Source of the DNA: Streptomyces lacrimifluminis
GTDB lineage: Bacteria > Actinomycetota > Actinomycetes > Streptomycetales > Streptomycetaceae
Assembly: GCF_014646095.1 (NCBI RefSeq)
Contig: NZ_BMMU01000003.1
Coordinates: forward strand, 1 to 64,000
Length of the DNA stretch: 64,000 bases
Direction of reading: 5' to 3'
Program-made: the position numbers and the translations under genes
Shown: positions 1 through 7,513 of the stretch, one piece after another
Numbering within the stretch: position 1 is the first letter of the stretch
Layout of the letters: each line of letters begins with the position of its first letter
Notes under the pieces: model-generated
Database searches by the model: none
The model's input: the letters and a program-made list of their open reading frames with translations, nothing else
Told to the model about the DNA's origin: nothing

Positions 1-173
1 TGTGTTTACTGCATCAAAGGAACCTCGCCCTCCCGAACGGGAGAGACGGGGTATCAACAAATTTGGCGTTGATTTTTGGCACGCTGTTGAGTTCTCAAGG
101 AACGGACGCTTCCTTCGTACTCACCCTCTCGGGCTTTCCTCCGGGCACTTTCCCTTCGGTGTTTCAAACTCTA
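1..173 (-). promoter_or_regulatory. 16S rRNA operon leader (rrn leader, boxA-like site, promoter end)
   Basis: Read on the minus strand, this stretch matches the conserved leader that precedes 16S rRNA in streptomycetes, as I remember it. It has a TAGAGT -10-like hexamer (168-173), a run rich in CCGGAGGAAAGCCCGAGAG, the boxA-like TTGAGAACTC (89-98), then GCGTGCCAAAAATCAACGCC, a GTTGATACCCC block and a CGAGGTTCCTTTG block near the edge. The 16S gene itself should begin a few hundred bases beyond position 1 and be transcribed leftwards. No convincing -35 was found upstream of the -10-like site. Confidence 0.85.
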
Positions 174-477
174 TCAGTGATTTTCCGTCCCCCTGACCAT
201 CGTTCAGCAAGCATGCAGAACGAGACCCCGGGATAGGATCTGACAAGTTGGATGCTGCCAGGCAAGGACACTTGATCGCGTCACTCAGCCCCGGGCAGGA
301 GAACGACTGTACACGGGCTGTCGGAGCGGGCGCAAATCGATTGCCGGTCCTCCAGGACGCCAACCGGCGTCTCTCCCACGGAACCGGCACTTCATATGAC
401 ATACGCTGCTCAACAGCGTGCCGTCCGGGAACAGGCAGCGACGGCCCGTATGAATCTCCACCCCCGGGAGGCTTCCC

Positions 478-927
478 TTGACCACCGTGACGTCCCCTCT
501 TGCTGGACGTGCCATCGGACTGGCCGCCGTGCCTGATCCGGTCTTCTCCGGGGCCATGGTCGGCCCCGGCACCGCGATCGACCCCGTGCGTGAACCCTCG
601 GAGGCCGTCGCCCCCGTGACCGGAGTCATCGTCTCGCTCCACCCGCACGCCTTCGTCATCGTCGACGACGAGGGCCACGGCGTACTCACTCATCTCGGTA
701 TCGACACCGTGCAGCTCAACGGCGAGGGCTTCGAACTGCTCGTCAACAAGGGTGACACCGTAACGCGTGGTCAGAGCGTGGTTCGCTGGAACCCGGCCGC
801 CGTGGAAGCTGCCGGCAAGTCCCCGGTGTGCCCGGTCGTGGCACTGGAAGCCACGGCCGATTCCCTCTCCGATCTGATCGAAGACGGCACGGTCAAGGCC
901 GGCGACAGCCTCTTCGGGTGGCAGTGA
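478..927 (+). CDS. crr: PTS system glucose-family enzyme IIA (IIA-Crr)
   Basis: Cytoplasmic phosphocarrier of the sugar phosphotransferase system. It takes phosphate from HPr and passes it to sugar-specific EIIB/C permeases. The 149 aa form a single PTS_EIIA_1 domain. The phospho-accepting His is H72 in THLGIDTVQL, with the companion H57 in PHAF, and the C-terminal AGDSLFGW is typical. The start is TTG at 478, chosen because GGGAGG lies just upstream and the next in-frame start would cut into the domain. ptsI follows 77 bp downstream and is presumably co-transcribed. The gene is divergent from the rRNA leader at the left edge. No ptsH (HPr) gene is present in the window. Confidence 0.95.
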   Translation: MTTVTSPLAGRAIGLAAVPDPVFSGAMVGPGTAIDPVREPSEAVAPVTGVIVSLHPHAFVIVDDEGHGVLTHLGIDTVQLNGEGFELLVNKGDTVTRGQSVVRWNPAAVEAAGKSPVCPVVALEATADSLSDLIEDGTVKAGDSLFGWQ

Positions 928-1004
928 CGTCAGTGCCGGTCCATGACGGTAAGCAGGAAATCCACCGCGGCGGTGGGACCCGCCGCACTATCGGAGACGG
1001 TGAG

Positions 1005-2675
1005 ATGGAGACAACGCTGCGAGGCGTCGGCGTGAGCCACGGTGTGGCGATCGGCGAAGTTCGGCACATGGGAACCGCAGTACTCGAACCTCCGGCCAAG
1101 CAGATCCCGGCGGAGGATGCAGAGCGCGAACAGGGTCGTGCCCGCCAGGCCGTGGATGCTGTGGCGGCGGACCTGAACGCACGTGGCAACCTCGCGGGCG
1201 GCGAGGCCCAGGCGGTGCTCGAGGCGCAGGCAATGATGGCTCAGGACCCCGAGCTGATAGCGGACGTGGACCGGCGTATCGCGGTCGGCAGTACGGCGGA
1301 GCGGGCCGTGTACGACGCGTTCGCCGCGTATCGCGCTCTCCTGGCGGGTGCGGGCGAGTACCTCGCTGGTCGCGTGGCCGACCTCGACGATGTGCGGAAT
1401 CGTATCGTGGCCCGGCTCCTCGGGGTGCCCATGCCCGGCGTCCCCGACAGCGACGAGCCGTACGTCCTTATTGCGCGCGACCTCGCACCCGCCGACACGG
1501 CGCTGCTGGACCCGACCCTGGTGCTCGGCTTCGTCACCGAGGAGGGCGGGCCGACCAGCCACAGCGCGATCCTGGCGAGGGCCCTCGGTGTCCCCGCTGT
1601 GGTGGCGTTGCCCGGTGCGGGTGAGCTTGCCGAGGGCACCGTGATCGCGGTGGACGGCAGCACGGGGGAGATCTTCGTCGAACCCAGTGCGGAGAAGAAG
1701 GCTCAGTTGGAGGCCGCAGCAGCCCAGCGCAAGGCGGCACTGGCAGCCTCGACCGGGCCTGGCGCCACCTCCGACGGCCACAAGGTGCCGCTGCTGGCCA
1801 ACGTCGGCGGGCCCGCGGACGTACCGGCTGCCGTCAAGGCCGGGGCCGAGGGTGTCGGTCTCTTCCGTACCGAGTTCCTCTTCCTGGACGACAGCAAGAA
1901 CGCGCCGTCCGAGGCGAAGCAGATCGAGGCGTATCGCCAGGTCCTCGAGGCTTTTCCCGAGGGACGCGTCGTCGTTCGGGTGCTCGACGCGGGCGCCGAC
2001 AAGCCACTCGACTTCCTGACGCCGGCCGACGAGCCGAACCCGGCTCTGGGTGTGCGCGGTCTTCGGACCCTGCTCGACCACCCCGATGTGCTGCGTACGC
2101 AGCTGACGGCGCTCGCGAAAGCCGCGGAGGGGCTGCCTGTCTACCTTGAGGTCATGGCTCCGATGGTCGCGGACCGTGCCGATGCCAAGGCGTTCGCGGA
2201 CGCGTGCCGTGCGGCCGGGCTGCGGGCGAAGTTCGGTGCCATGGTGGAGATTCCGTCGGCCGCGCTGCGGGCGCGCTCGATCCTGCAGGAGGTCGAGTTC
2301 CTGTCCCTGGGAACCAACGACCTCGCGCAGTACACCTTCGCCGCCGACCGTCAGGTGGGTGCGGTTTCCCGTCTGCAGGATCCGTGGCAGCCCGCGCTGC
2401 TCGACCTGGTTGCGCTGGCCGCCGAGGCGGCAAGGGCCGAGGGCAAGAGCTGTGGTGTCTGTGGGGAGGCTGCGTCGGATCCGTTGCTGGCATGTGTGCT
2501 TATCGGTCTGGGTGTCACCTCTCTCTCCATGGGCGCGGCTTCGATTCCTTATGTGCGGGCATCGCTGGCCAAGTACACGCTGGCGCAGTGCGAGCGGGCC
2601 GCCGCGGCGGCCCGGGCTGTGGACAGCGCCGACGAGGCTCGTGACGCTGCTCAGGCAGTGCTGTCGGGCGAGTAG
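1005..2675 (+). CDS. ptsI: Phosphoenolpyruvate-protein phosphotransferase (PTS enzyme I)
   Basis: First enzyme of the PTS; transfers phosphate from PEP to HPr. The 556 aa comprise an HPr-binding/phosphohistidine half (about 1-220) with the active His H186 in GGPTSHSAILAR, and a PEP-binding TIM barrel. The barrel carries VGLFRTEFLF, EPNPALGVRGLR, FGAMVEIPSA, LGTNDLAQYTFAADR and the active-site Cys in GVCGEAASDP. An open frame extends upstream, but ATG 1005 is preferred: it has GGAGACGGTGAG upstream and gives the family length, with the N-terminal TLRGVGVSHGVAIG. It is followed by a strong hairpin terminator. Confidence 0.96.
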   Translation: METTLRGVGVSHGVAIGEVRHMGTAVLEPPAKQIPAEDAEREQGRARQAVDAVAADLNARGNLAGGEAQAVLEAQAMMAQDPELIADVDRRIAVGSTAERAVYDAFAAYRALLAGAGEYLAGRVADLDDVRNRIVARLLGVPMPGVPDSDEPYVLIARDLAPADTALLDPTLVLGFVTEEGGPTSHSAILARALGVPAVVALPGAGELAEGTVIAVDGSTGEIFVEPSAEKKAQLEAAAAQRKAALAASTGPGATSDGHKVPLLANVGGPADVPAAVKAGAEGVGLFRTEFLFLDDSKNAPSEAKQIEAYRQVLEAFPEGRVVVRVLDAGADKPLDFLTPADEPNPALGVRGLRTLLDHPDVLRTQLTALAKAAEGLPVYLEVMAPMVADRADAKAFADACRAAGLRAKFGAMVEIPSAALRARSILQEVEFLSLGTNDLAQYTFAADRQVGAVSRLQDPWQPALLDLVALAAEAARAEGKSCGVCGEAASDPLLACVLIGLGVTSLSMGAASIPYVRASLAKYTLAQCERAAAAARAVDSADEARDAAQAVLSGE

Positions 2676-2734
2676 TCGGCCGCTCGGCCCACGTGTCCGA
2701 TCAGCTGTTCGGGCGGGCTCAGGGCAGTCCGTTC

Positions 2735-2775
2735 GTGCGAGGGGCGTTTCACTTCGTGTGGAACGTCCCTCGCAC
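2735..2775 (+). terminator. Rho-independent-type terminator after ptsI
   Basis: A 14-bp stem, 2735-2748 (GTGCGAGGGGCGTT) against 2762-2775 (AACGTCCCTCGCAC), with one G-T wobble and a 13-nt loop. It lies 60 bp past the ptsI stop and is followed by GTTTCCCGTTTCCC. The perfect symmetry suits termination from either side. Confidence 0.75.
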
Positions 2776-2791
2776 GTTTCCCGTTTCCCGT

Positions 2792-2891
2792 TCAGTGAGC
2801 GTGGCCCGTCGTGGGTTCCTCTCCGAGGTCGGGGGGTGTGCAGTAGTCGACGTCCGATTCAGGGGAGATGAGATCGCCCGATTCGGCGTCG
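2792..2891 (-). pseudogene. Possible C-terminal gene fragment in the 3' exon of the group II intron
   Basis: Immediately downstream of the intron 3' end, the minus strand has an open frame encoding about 33 residues (DAESGDLISPESDVDYC..., ending TTGHAH) to a TGA at 2792-2794. Joining it to the 5' exon at 5293 extends the frame by only eight codons before a TGA, with no start codon. If it is the tail of a gene, the rest is lost. The composition looks protein-like, but it may be chance in a GC-rich genome. Not recognised. Confidence 0.25.
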
Positions 2892-2931
2892 GTCGGGTAG
2901 GCGGGACGCATCGCTGCGTCCCGCCCCCCTC

Positions 2932-2966
2932 AGAACCGTGCGTGCGAGTCCCCCCGCACACGGCTC
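2932..2966 (-). ncRNA. Group II intron catalytic domain V
   Basis: A 35-nt hairpin with stem halves GAGCCGTGTGCG and CGCACGCACGGTTCT, the conserved AGC near the 5' side, and a short internal loop. It is placed correctly: 3' of the maturase ORF and 5' of the domain VI stem. This is the most diagnostic RNA element of the intron. Confidence 0.85.
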
Positions 2967-2976
2967 AAGCGGGTCT

Positions 2977-4740
2977 CTAGGACCTCGCGCTCTCCGAGCG
3001 GTCGTGCCCGCCAGCGTGAAGTTGCTGGTGGCACTCCGTGTGACGCAGTTCCAGGTTGTTCAGGTCATCGGAACCACCGTTGACCTTGTGGATGACGTGG
3101 TGGACGTTGAACGCCCGGCGTGACCGGTCGAACCATGCCACCCAATCGCGGAGATTGTCCGGCTCGTAACCGGCCCCCTCCATGAGATCCAGACCGCAGC
3201 CAGGGCACAGGCCCTTCTGACGGACAGCCAGCCGGATGACGAGCTTGCGCTCGGTTTGCGGCATGCCCCTCTTCCGGGTCCTGTTCGCCCAGTACTCCGC
3301 CTTCGCCGGATCGTCCTTCGACACATTCGCCGGGACGCCCCTGCGGTAGCGGGTCTGGGTCCACCCGAACTTGAGCAGGTATGTTCCATCACGGGGACCG
3401 AACACCCACCTGTCCTTCGGGCGGCTCGGGTTTTGATGGCCCCAGTACCTGTTGGCAACCCACACCCGACCCTTTCTGCGGTGCCTATTCAGCGCCCATT
3501 TCCATAACGTCCGGAACACGTAGGCGTCGAGCGCCCTGTATTCCGCACGTGCGGATACGGGCGAGTAATAGGCGCACCAGCCACGGATGAAGGGATTGAG
3601 CTTGGCAGTGATCGCCGTCTCGTTCCCACCATGGATGGTGATGATCTCCTTGATCCTCTTCCTGGCTCTCTGCACAGCCTTTCTCGTCGGCCTCAAGAGG
3701 GTTGAGCCGTTTCTGTACGTCCTGACGTTCATGCCGAGGAAGTCGAATCCCTCGGTCGTGCGGATCACGCCGGTCTTTCCTTCGTTCAAGGTCAGACCTC
3801 GCGGACCCAGCCAGTCACGCAGCTTCAGCATCCCCTCGTGGGCGTCCCGCTCTTCGTGGTACATGACCACGAAGTCATCGGCGTATCGCACCAAGACCGG
3901 GGAGTCCAAGTGTGTCTTGAGCATCCCCTTAACGACCTTCGTCCGCACACCGACGGCTGTTTCCATCCCGTTCAGCGCAATGTTCATCAGGAGCGGGCTG
4001 ATCACCCCACCCTGTGGAGTTCCCTCCACAGTGGCGGAGTACGTTCGCCCCTCCAGAACACCCGCCCTCAGCCACCCTCTGACCGCCTTACGGGCCGGGA
4101 ACGACCCGAGTTGCGACATGAGATGGCCGTGGTCGATACGGTCGAACGCGGCCTCCAGGTCCGCCTCAAGGACCCACTTACGTTTTCCCCTGCTGACGAC
4201 CGTATGGATCATCTCCAGGGCGTCGTGGCATCCCCTTCCTGGGCGGAAGCCGTAGGAGCGCGGATCAAAGATCGCCTCCCACTCCGGTTCCAGGGCGTTT
4301 TTCACCCTGGCCTGTTCCACTCGATCCCTGATGGTGGGGATACCGAGTGGCCGCGTCTTCCCGTTCGCCTTCGGGATGAATACCCGGCGCACCGGCCTGG
4401 CCTTCGAGGCACTGTTTTCCGAGACCTCCGCAGCCAAACGGCCACGTCGCTCCGGGGTCAGCACCTTCTCTCCGTCCACGCCGGCTGTACGCCGTCCGGT
4501 GCTCTGCTGCGTCACCCGTCGCACGCTCTGAAGCGTGTTGGAGTGCGAGCGGAGCATGAGCTTTTGCAGGTTCCTGACCTTGGCCAAATCACCTGCCTGC
4601 GAAGCCTTGAAGATCCTCTGACGAAGCCGTCGTACCTCGTTCTCCACCTTGGCCCAGTCGGTTCCGTGCCAGTCGGCGGCGAAGTCGGGGGTTCCGTTCC
4701 GGGAGTTCACGTCTCCCTCGACGCTCGTCTCGTTCAACAT
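2977..4740 (-). CDS. ltrA: Group II intron reverse transcriptase/maturase with HNH endonuclease
   Basis: Multifunctional 587-aa intron-encoded protein for RNA splicing (maturase), reverse transcription and target-DNA cleavage. In order: an N-terminal RT-0 region; RT blocks with RPLGIPTIRDR, YGFRPGRGCHDAL, VLEADLEAAFDRIDH, GTPQGGVISPLL and the catalytic YADD in LVRYADDFVVMY; domain X/maturase (FIRGWCAYYS, a WKWALNRH region); then a C-terminal HNH domain with CPGC, HHVIHKVNGG and LELRHTECH. All catalytic motifs are present and the length is normal, so it is probably functional. ATG 4740 has an excellent AAGGAGGG. The gene lies wholly inside the intron, opposite to ptsI. Confidence 0.95.
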   Translation of the reverse strand: MLNETSVEGDVNSRNGTPDFAADWHGTDWAKVENEVRRLRQRIFKASQAGDLAKVRNLQKLMLRSHSNTLQSVRRVTQQSTGRRTAGVDGEKVLTPERRGRLAAEVSENSASKARPVRRVFIPKANGKTRPLGIPTIRDRVEQARVKNALEPEWEAIFDPRSYGFRPGRGCHDALEMIHTVVSRGKRKWVLEADLEAAFDRIDHGHLMSQLGSFPARKAVRGWLRAGVLEGRTYSATVEGTPQGGVISPLLMNIALNGMETAVGVRTKVVKGMLKTHLDSPVLVRYADDFVVMYHEERDAHEGMLKLRDWLGPRGLTLNEGKTGVIRTTEGFDFLGMNVRTYRNGSTLLRPTRKAVQRARKRIKEIITIHGGNETAITAKLNPFIRGWCAYYSPVSARAEYRALDAYVFRTLWKWALNRHRRKGRVWVANRYWGHQNPSRPKDRWVFGPRDGTYLLKFGWTQTRYRRGVPANVSKDDPAKAEYWANRTRKRGMPQTERKLVIRLAVRQKGLCPGCGLDLMEGAGYEPDNLRDWVAWFDRSRRAFNVHHVIHKVNGGSDDLNNLELRHTECHQQLHAGGHDRSESARS

Positions 4741-5353
4741 TCCCTCCTTGTCTAACTTGCGCCCTCGTGCGGGCGGTTTCTCAGGTTCTCTTCACAGACC
4801 TACCTGGTCCGCTTGGGCATATCCGGCGGGTTGGACCGGAGGGGTGGAGCCCCCTTCCATCCCGGTCATTCCCCTGGGCTTTCGCCCTACCGGCCTTGGC
4901 TTCTCGGACCATCCTGTTCCCGTCGGAGACTTGTGCCTTCGTTGCCTCCGGCCTACCCCTGGTTAGGGGGACTCCGACGGGGTTTCCGGGTTCCTCTCCT
5001 GTGAGACTGCGGACGGGTCGGGTGCCGCCTCTGATCCGGGGCCGAGGTGATCCTCCGCGCGAAGTGCACTCTCCGCGCGGCTCGTTGTGCACGCCTCAAT
5101 TACCTGGCGTCCATCAGTGCCCTTCATCGTGTCTCTTGCTCCTGCTCCACGACGTCGCTATATCGGATCTTTAGTAACAGCGGTTCGCTCGCTCACCCTT
5201 TCGTCCTTCCTCTCGTCTGTTGGGCCTTGGCAGGCTTAGCCCTCTTGGACTTGAGCCATCCGCTTAGCACCCGAGTCTTGCGACTCACGCACCGGATGGT
5301 GAGGACCGACTTTGATCACAAGTCGTGGTTGTGCGGTCTCCTTTCACCCCCAC

Positions 5354-6172
5354 TCACGGGGAGAGGCTTTTCCCGTCGCACGTGCAGTAGGCGTCGAAGA
5401 CCTCGCCGGCAGTCAGCGGTTCGACACCGTTGCCGCGCAGGTGCCAGCCGTAGATGCGGTCGGTGGTGGCGGGGGCGGTGGTGCGCATGACCAGGCCTCC
5501 GGGGCTCTGGGTGGCGAGGCCGAGTGCCAGAACCGTGGTGAATTCAAGCGCTTCGGCCTCGTCGAGTCCTGTCCCGCCTTCCCCGTCGTCGTCTGCGTGG
5601 AGGACTGCGACGAGTGTTTCGGCTGGTGTCGTGACGCTGCAGACGAGGTGCCTGTTTCCCTGGGGTGCGGTGTCGAGGATGCGGACGAGGAGATTCGAGG
5701 CACGGGCGAAGGCTGCGCGTCCGATGTCCTCACCACAGGATGCGCAGGCGCCGATGCGTGCCAGGAGTGTGGCCGCGTACTCCCAGGTCGCCTGGCGGAC
5801 GGCCTCGTCGACCAGGTGTGCAACCAGTTCGGCGAGGGGTTGGCCGTCGTACGGAACGGTCGGGCCCGTGGTGGCGAGTTCCGCTGTGAAGCGGGTGCGG
5901 CTGGACGGGGCGTCCGGGTCGAGGCCGGTGGCGGTGCAGAATTCGGCGTACTCCTCGGGGTCGAAGAGCGCGACGGTGGTGTGGTTTCCCTGGGCTGCAA
6001 GGCTCTTCAGGAGAGCTTCCACCTCACGGAGGTAGTTCGCGTGGTTCTGGAAGGTGAAGGTGCGGTAGCGCCGCATCGCCCGGAAGTCGTGCTCGTCGGT
6101 GAGCAGGCCGATGGTGCCCGCGATTTCGCGGCGCAGAACGCGCCGCATGGTCGGGTGGCCGGTGTTCGCCAT
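5354..6172 (-). CDS. Conserved protein of unknown function
   Basis: Not recognised. The predicted protein is 272 aa, soluble and mixed alpha/beta in composition. It has an N-terminal basic stretch (RRVLRREIAG), an FTFQNHANYLREVEALL segment, a CASCGEDIG dicysteine motif near the middle, and an acidic DADDDGEGGTGLDEAEA-like segment before a C-terminal IYGWHLRGNGVEP. No signal peptide or membrane segment is seen. ATG 6172 is preferred over the upstream ATG at 6205 because AGGGGG lies seven bases before it and this removes overlap with the MFS gene. It is probably co-transcribed behind that MFS gene. The stop codon lies only about 60 bp before the intron 5' end. Confidence 0.7.
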   Translation of the reverse strand: MANTGHPTMRRVLRREIAGTIGLLTDEHDFRAMRRYRTFTFQNHANYLREVEALLKSLAAQGNHTTVALFDPEEYAEFCTATGLDPDAPSSRTRFTAELATTGPTVPYDGQPLAELVAHLVDEAVRQATWEYAATLLARIGACASCGEDIGRAAFARASNLLVRILDTAPQGNRHLVCSVTTPAETLVAVLHADDDGEGGTGLDEAEALEFTTVLALGLATQSPGGLVMRTTAPATTDRIYGWHLRGNGVEPLTAGEVFDAYCTCDGKSLSP

Positions 6173-6194
6173 GGTTCCCCCTGTGCGCTGTCGA

Positions 6195-7469
6195 TCAATG
6201 CTCACTCACAGTAACGGGAGCCACTGACAATGACTTTCGGGTCAGGCGGTCGCGGACGAGGCGGTGTTGAATCATGCAGGTCACAGCGATGCCGATACCG
6301 AATCCGGTCCAGCCGAGAGGGCCGGCGGCGATGGCCGCCGTGACAGTCAGTGGGCCAATACTGCGCTGGACGGCTTGCGCGAGTCCGTGGACCCCGAGGT
6401 ACGCGCCCTGAGCGGTGTCGGAGGCGAGGGCGACGGAGAGTTCCCAGGAGACAGTGGCATGGAGCATCTCGGCCAGGGTGAAGGCGGCGGCCGAGGCAGT
6501 GAGGAACAGTGTCGCGGAGGCGGCCGTGCCGGTTGCCGACAGCGCCATGGTGACGCCGCCCAGGGCGAAGACCGCGGAGAGCGGGAGCAGAAGCGTGCGA
6601 GCGGCTTTGGTGGTGGCGCCGAAGCGGGCAAGGGGGACCTGGAGGGCGACCACCATCACGTTGTTGAGAACCATCAGCAGCGGTGCGAGGCCGGTCGGTG
6701 CGCTGCTGGTGTGGGCGATCCAGAGGGGCAGGCCGACCTTGAAGACGGCGTCGTCGAGGAAGAGGACGGTTTCGGTGGCGACGTAGGCGAGGTAGGTGCG
6801 ATCGCGCCAGGGATTCGCCGGTCTGGTCGTGGGCGTGGCGTCGGACGACGTGGTTACCGTGCGGGAGGGCGAGGGCGGTTCGGCGCAGCGGAGGGTGAGA
6901 ATCGCGGTGGCCACGAACGTGAGGGCGTCGCCGACGAGAAGCCATTGGTACGCCGCGGTCGTGCCGAGGGTCAGTGCCGCAGCGGCGGCGAGGCCGCCGA
7001 GTGCCCAGCCCGCGTTGGCGGCCGTCCGGTTGATCGCCTGGTAACGGACGCGGTCCGGTCCGGCGACGCGGGTGGCGTAGAGCTTGGTGATGACGCTCGA
7101 CGCGCGGTCGCCGAAGCCGCCGACGGCCGTACACCCGAGGAGCACCGCGTAGTGATCGGTCGTGAGCAGGACCAGCGAGGCCAGGGCGCGTATCAACTGG
7201 AGGGCGACCAGGACGCGCGTGAGCGGAAAGCGGTCGGCGAGGCGGCCGCCCATCGGCGCTCCGGCGATGCCGATGGCTCCGGCGGCGGCGACAAGGGTGC
7301 CGACCTGCGCGATGGAGAGGCCGGACACGTAGGTGAAGTACAGGACGGAGACGGATGCCCACAGACCGCTGCCGACGCGGTCGACGAGGGTGATCAGGAG
7401 CATTCTGCGGCCGTGGGGGCCTCCTGGTACGCGGTCTGTCCAGGCGGCGGCACGGCGCAGTGGATTCAC
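6195..7469 (-). CDS. MFS transporter
   Basis: Major facilitator superfamily permease, 424 aa with about 12 predicted membrane helices, probably an exporter in the inner membrane. The family loop motif between TM2 and TM3 is seen as GGRLADRFPLTRVLV, and a GWALGG segment is present in TM5. The GTG start at 7469 has AAGGGGAG upstream. It is divergent from a MocR regulator, with only 44 bp between the starts and an inverted repeat in that gap, so the regulator probably controls it. Substrate cannot be inferred from sequence; drug or metabolite efflux is a guess. Confidence 0.88.
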   Translation of the reverse strand: MNPLRRAAAWTDRVPGGPHGRRMLLITLVDRVGSGLWASVSVLYFTYVSGLSIAQVGTLVAAAGAIGIAGAPMGGRLADRFPLTRVLVALQLIRALASLVLLTTDHYAVLLGCTAVGGFGDRASSVITKLYATRVAGPDRVRYQAINRTAANAGWALGGLAAAAALTLGTTAAYQWLLVGDALTFVATAILTLRCAEPPSPSRTVTTSSDATPTTRPANPWRDRTYLAYVATETVLFLDDAVFKVGLPLWIAHTSSAPTGLAPLLMVLNNVMVVALQVPLARFGATTKAARTLLLPLSAVFALGGVTMALSATGTAASATLFLTASAAAFTLAEMLHATVSWELSVALASDTAQGAYLGVHGLAQAVQRSIGPLTVTAAIAAGPLGWTGFGIGIAVTCMIQHRLVRDRLTRKSLSVAPVTVSEH

Positions 7470-7488
7470 GTCTCCCCTTGCTTCAATT

Positions 7489-7504
7489 TATGTACTGATA
7501 CATA
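7489..7504. promoter_or_regulatory. Inverted-repeat operator candidate between MFS and MocR genes
   Basis: A perfect inverted repeat TATGTA-CTGA-TACATA lies in the 44-bp divergent gap, ten bases before the regulator's GTG start. It is AT-rich against a GC-rich background. GntR-superfamily proteins bind short AT-containing palindromes of this kind. The position suits autoregulation together with control of the MFS gene. The binding role is inferred. Confidence 0.5.
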
Positions 7505-7513
7505 CTTGCCAAC

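Larger units (their letters stand above)
2892..5292 (-). mobile_element. Group II intron (ribozyme plus intron-encoded protein)
   Basis: The retroelement spans about 2401 bp. The 5' end on the minus strand is GTGCGTGAGTC at 5292, followed by a GAGTC-GCAA-GACTC hairpin with a GNRA loop and then GGGTGCTAAG, as in bacterial intron 5' ends. Domain V is at 2932-2966, a near-canonical GAGCCG...ACGGTTCT hairpin with the AGC triad. Domain VI is the long GC stem at 2900-2925, followed by CTACCCGAC, the expected 3' terminus, ending at 2892. The ORF sits between the ribozyme halves as expected for domain IV. Both ribozyme ends and the protein look intact, so it is plausibly active. It lies between ptsI and the gene at 5354 and interrupts neither. 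Confidence 0.88.

Noticed and set aside
2749..2961. 70-codon minus-strand frame
   Set aside because: It runs through intron domains V and VI and the intron 3' end, so it is not a protein gene.
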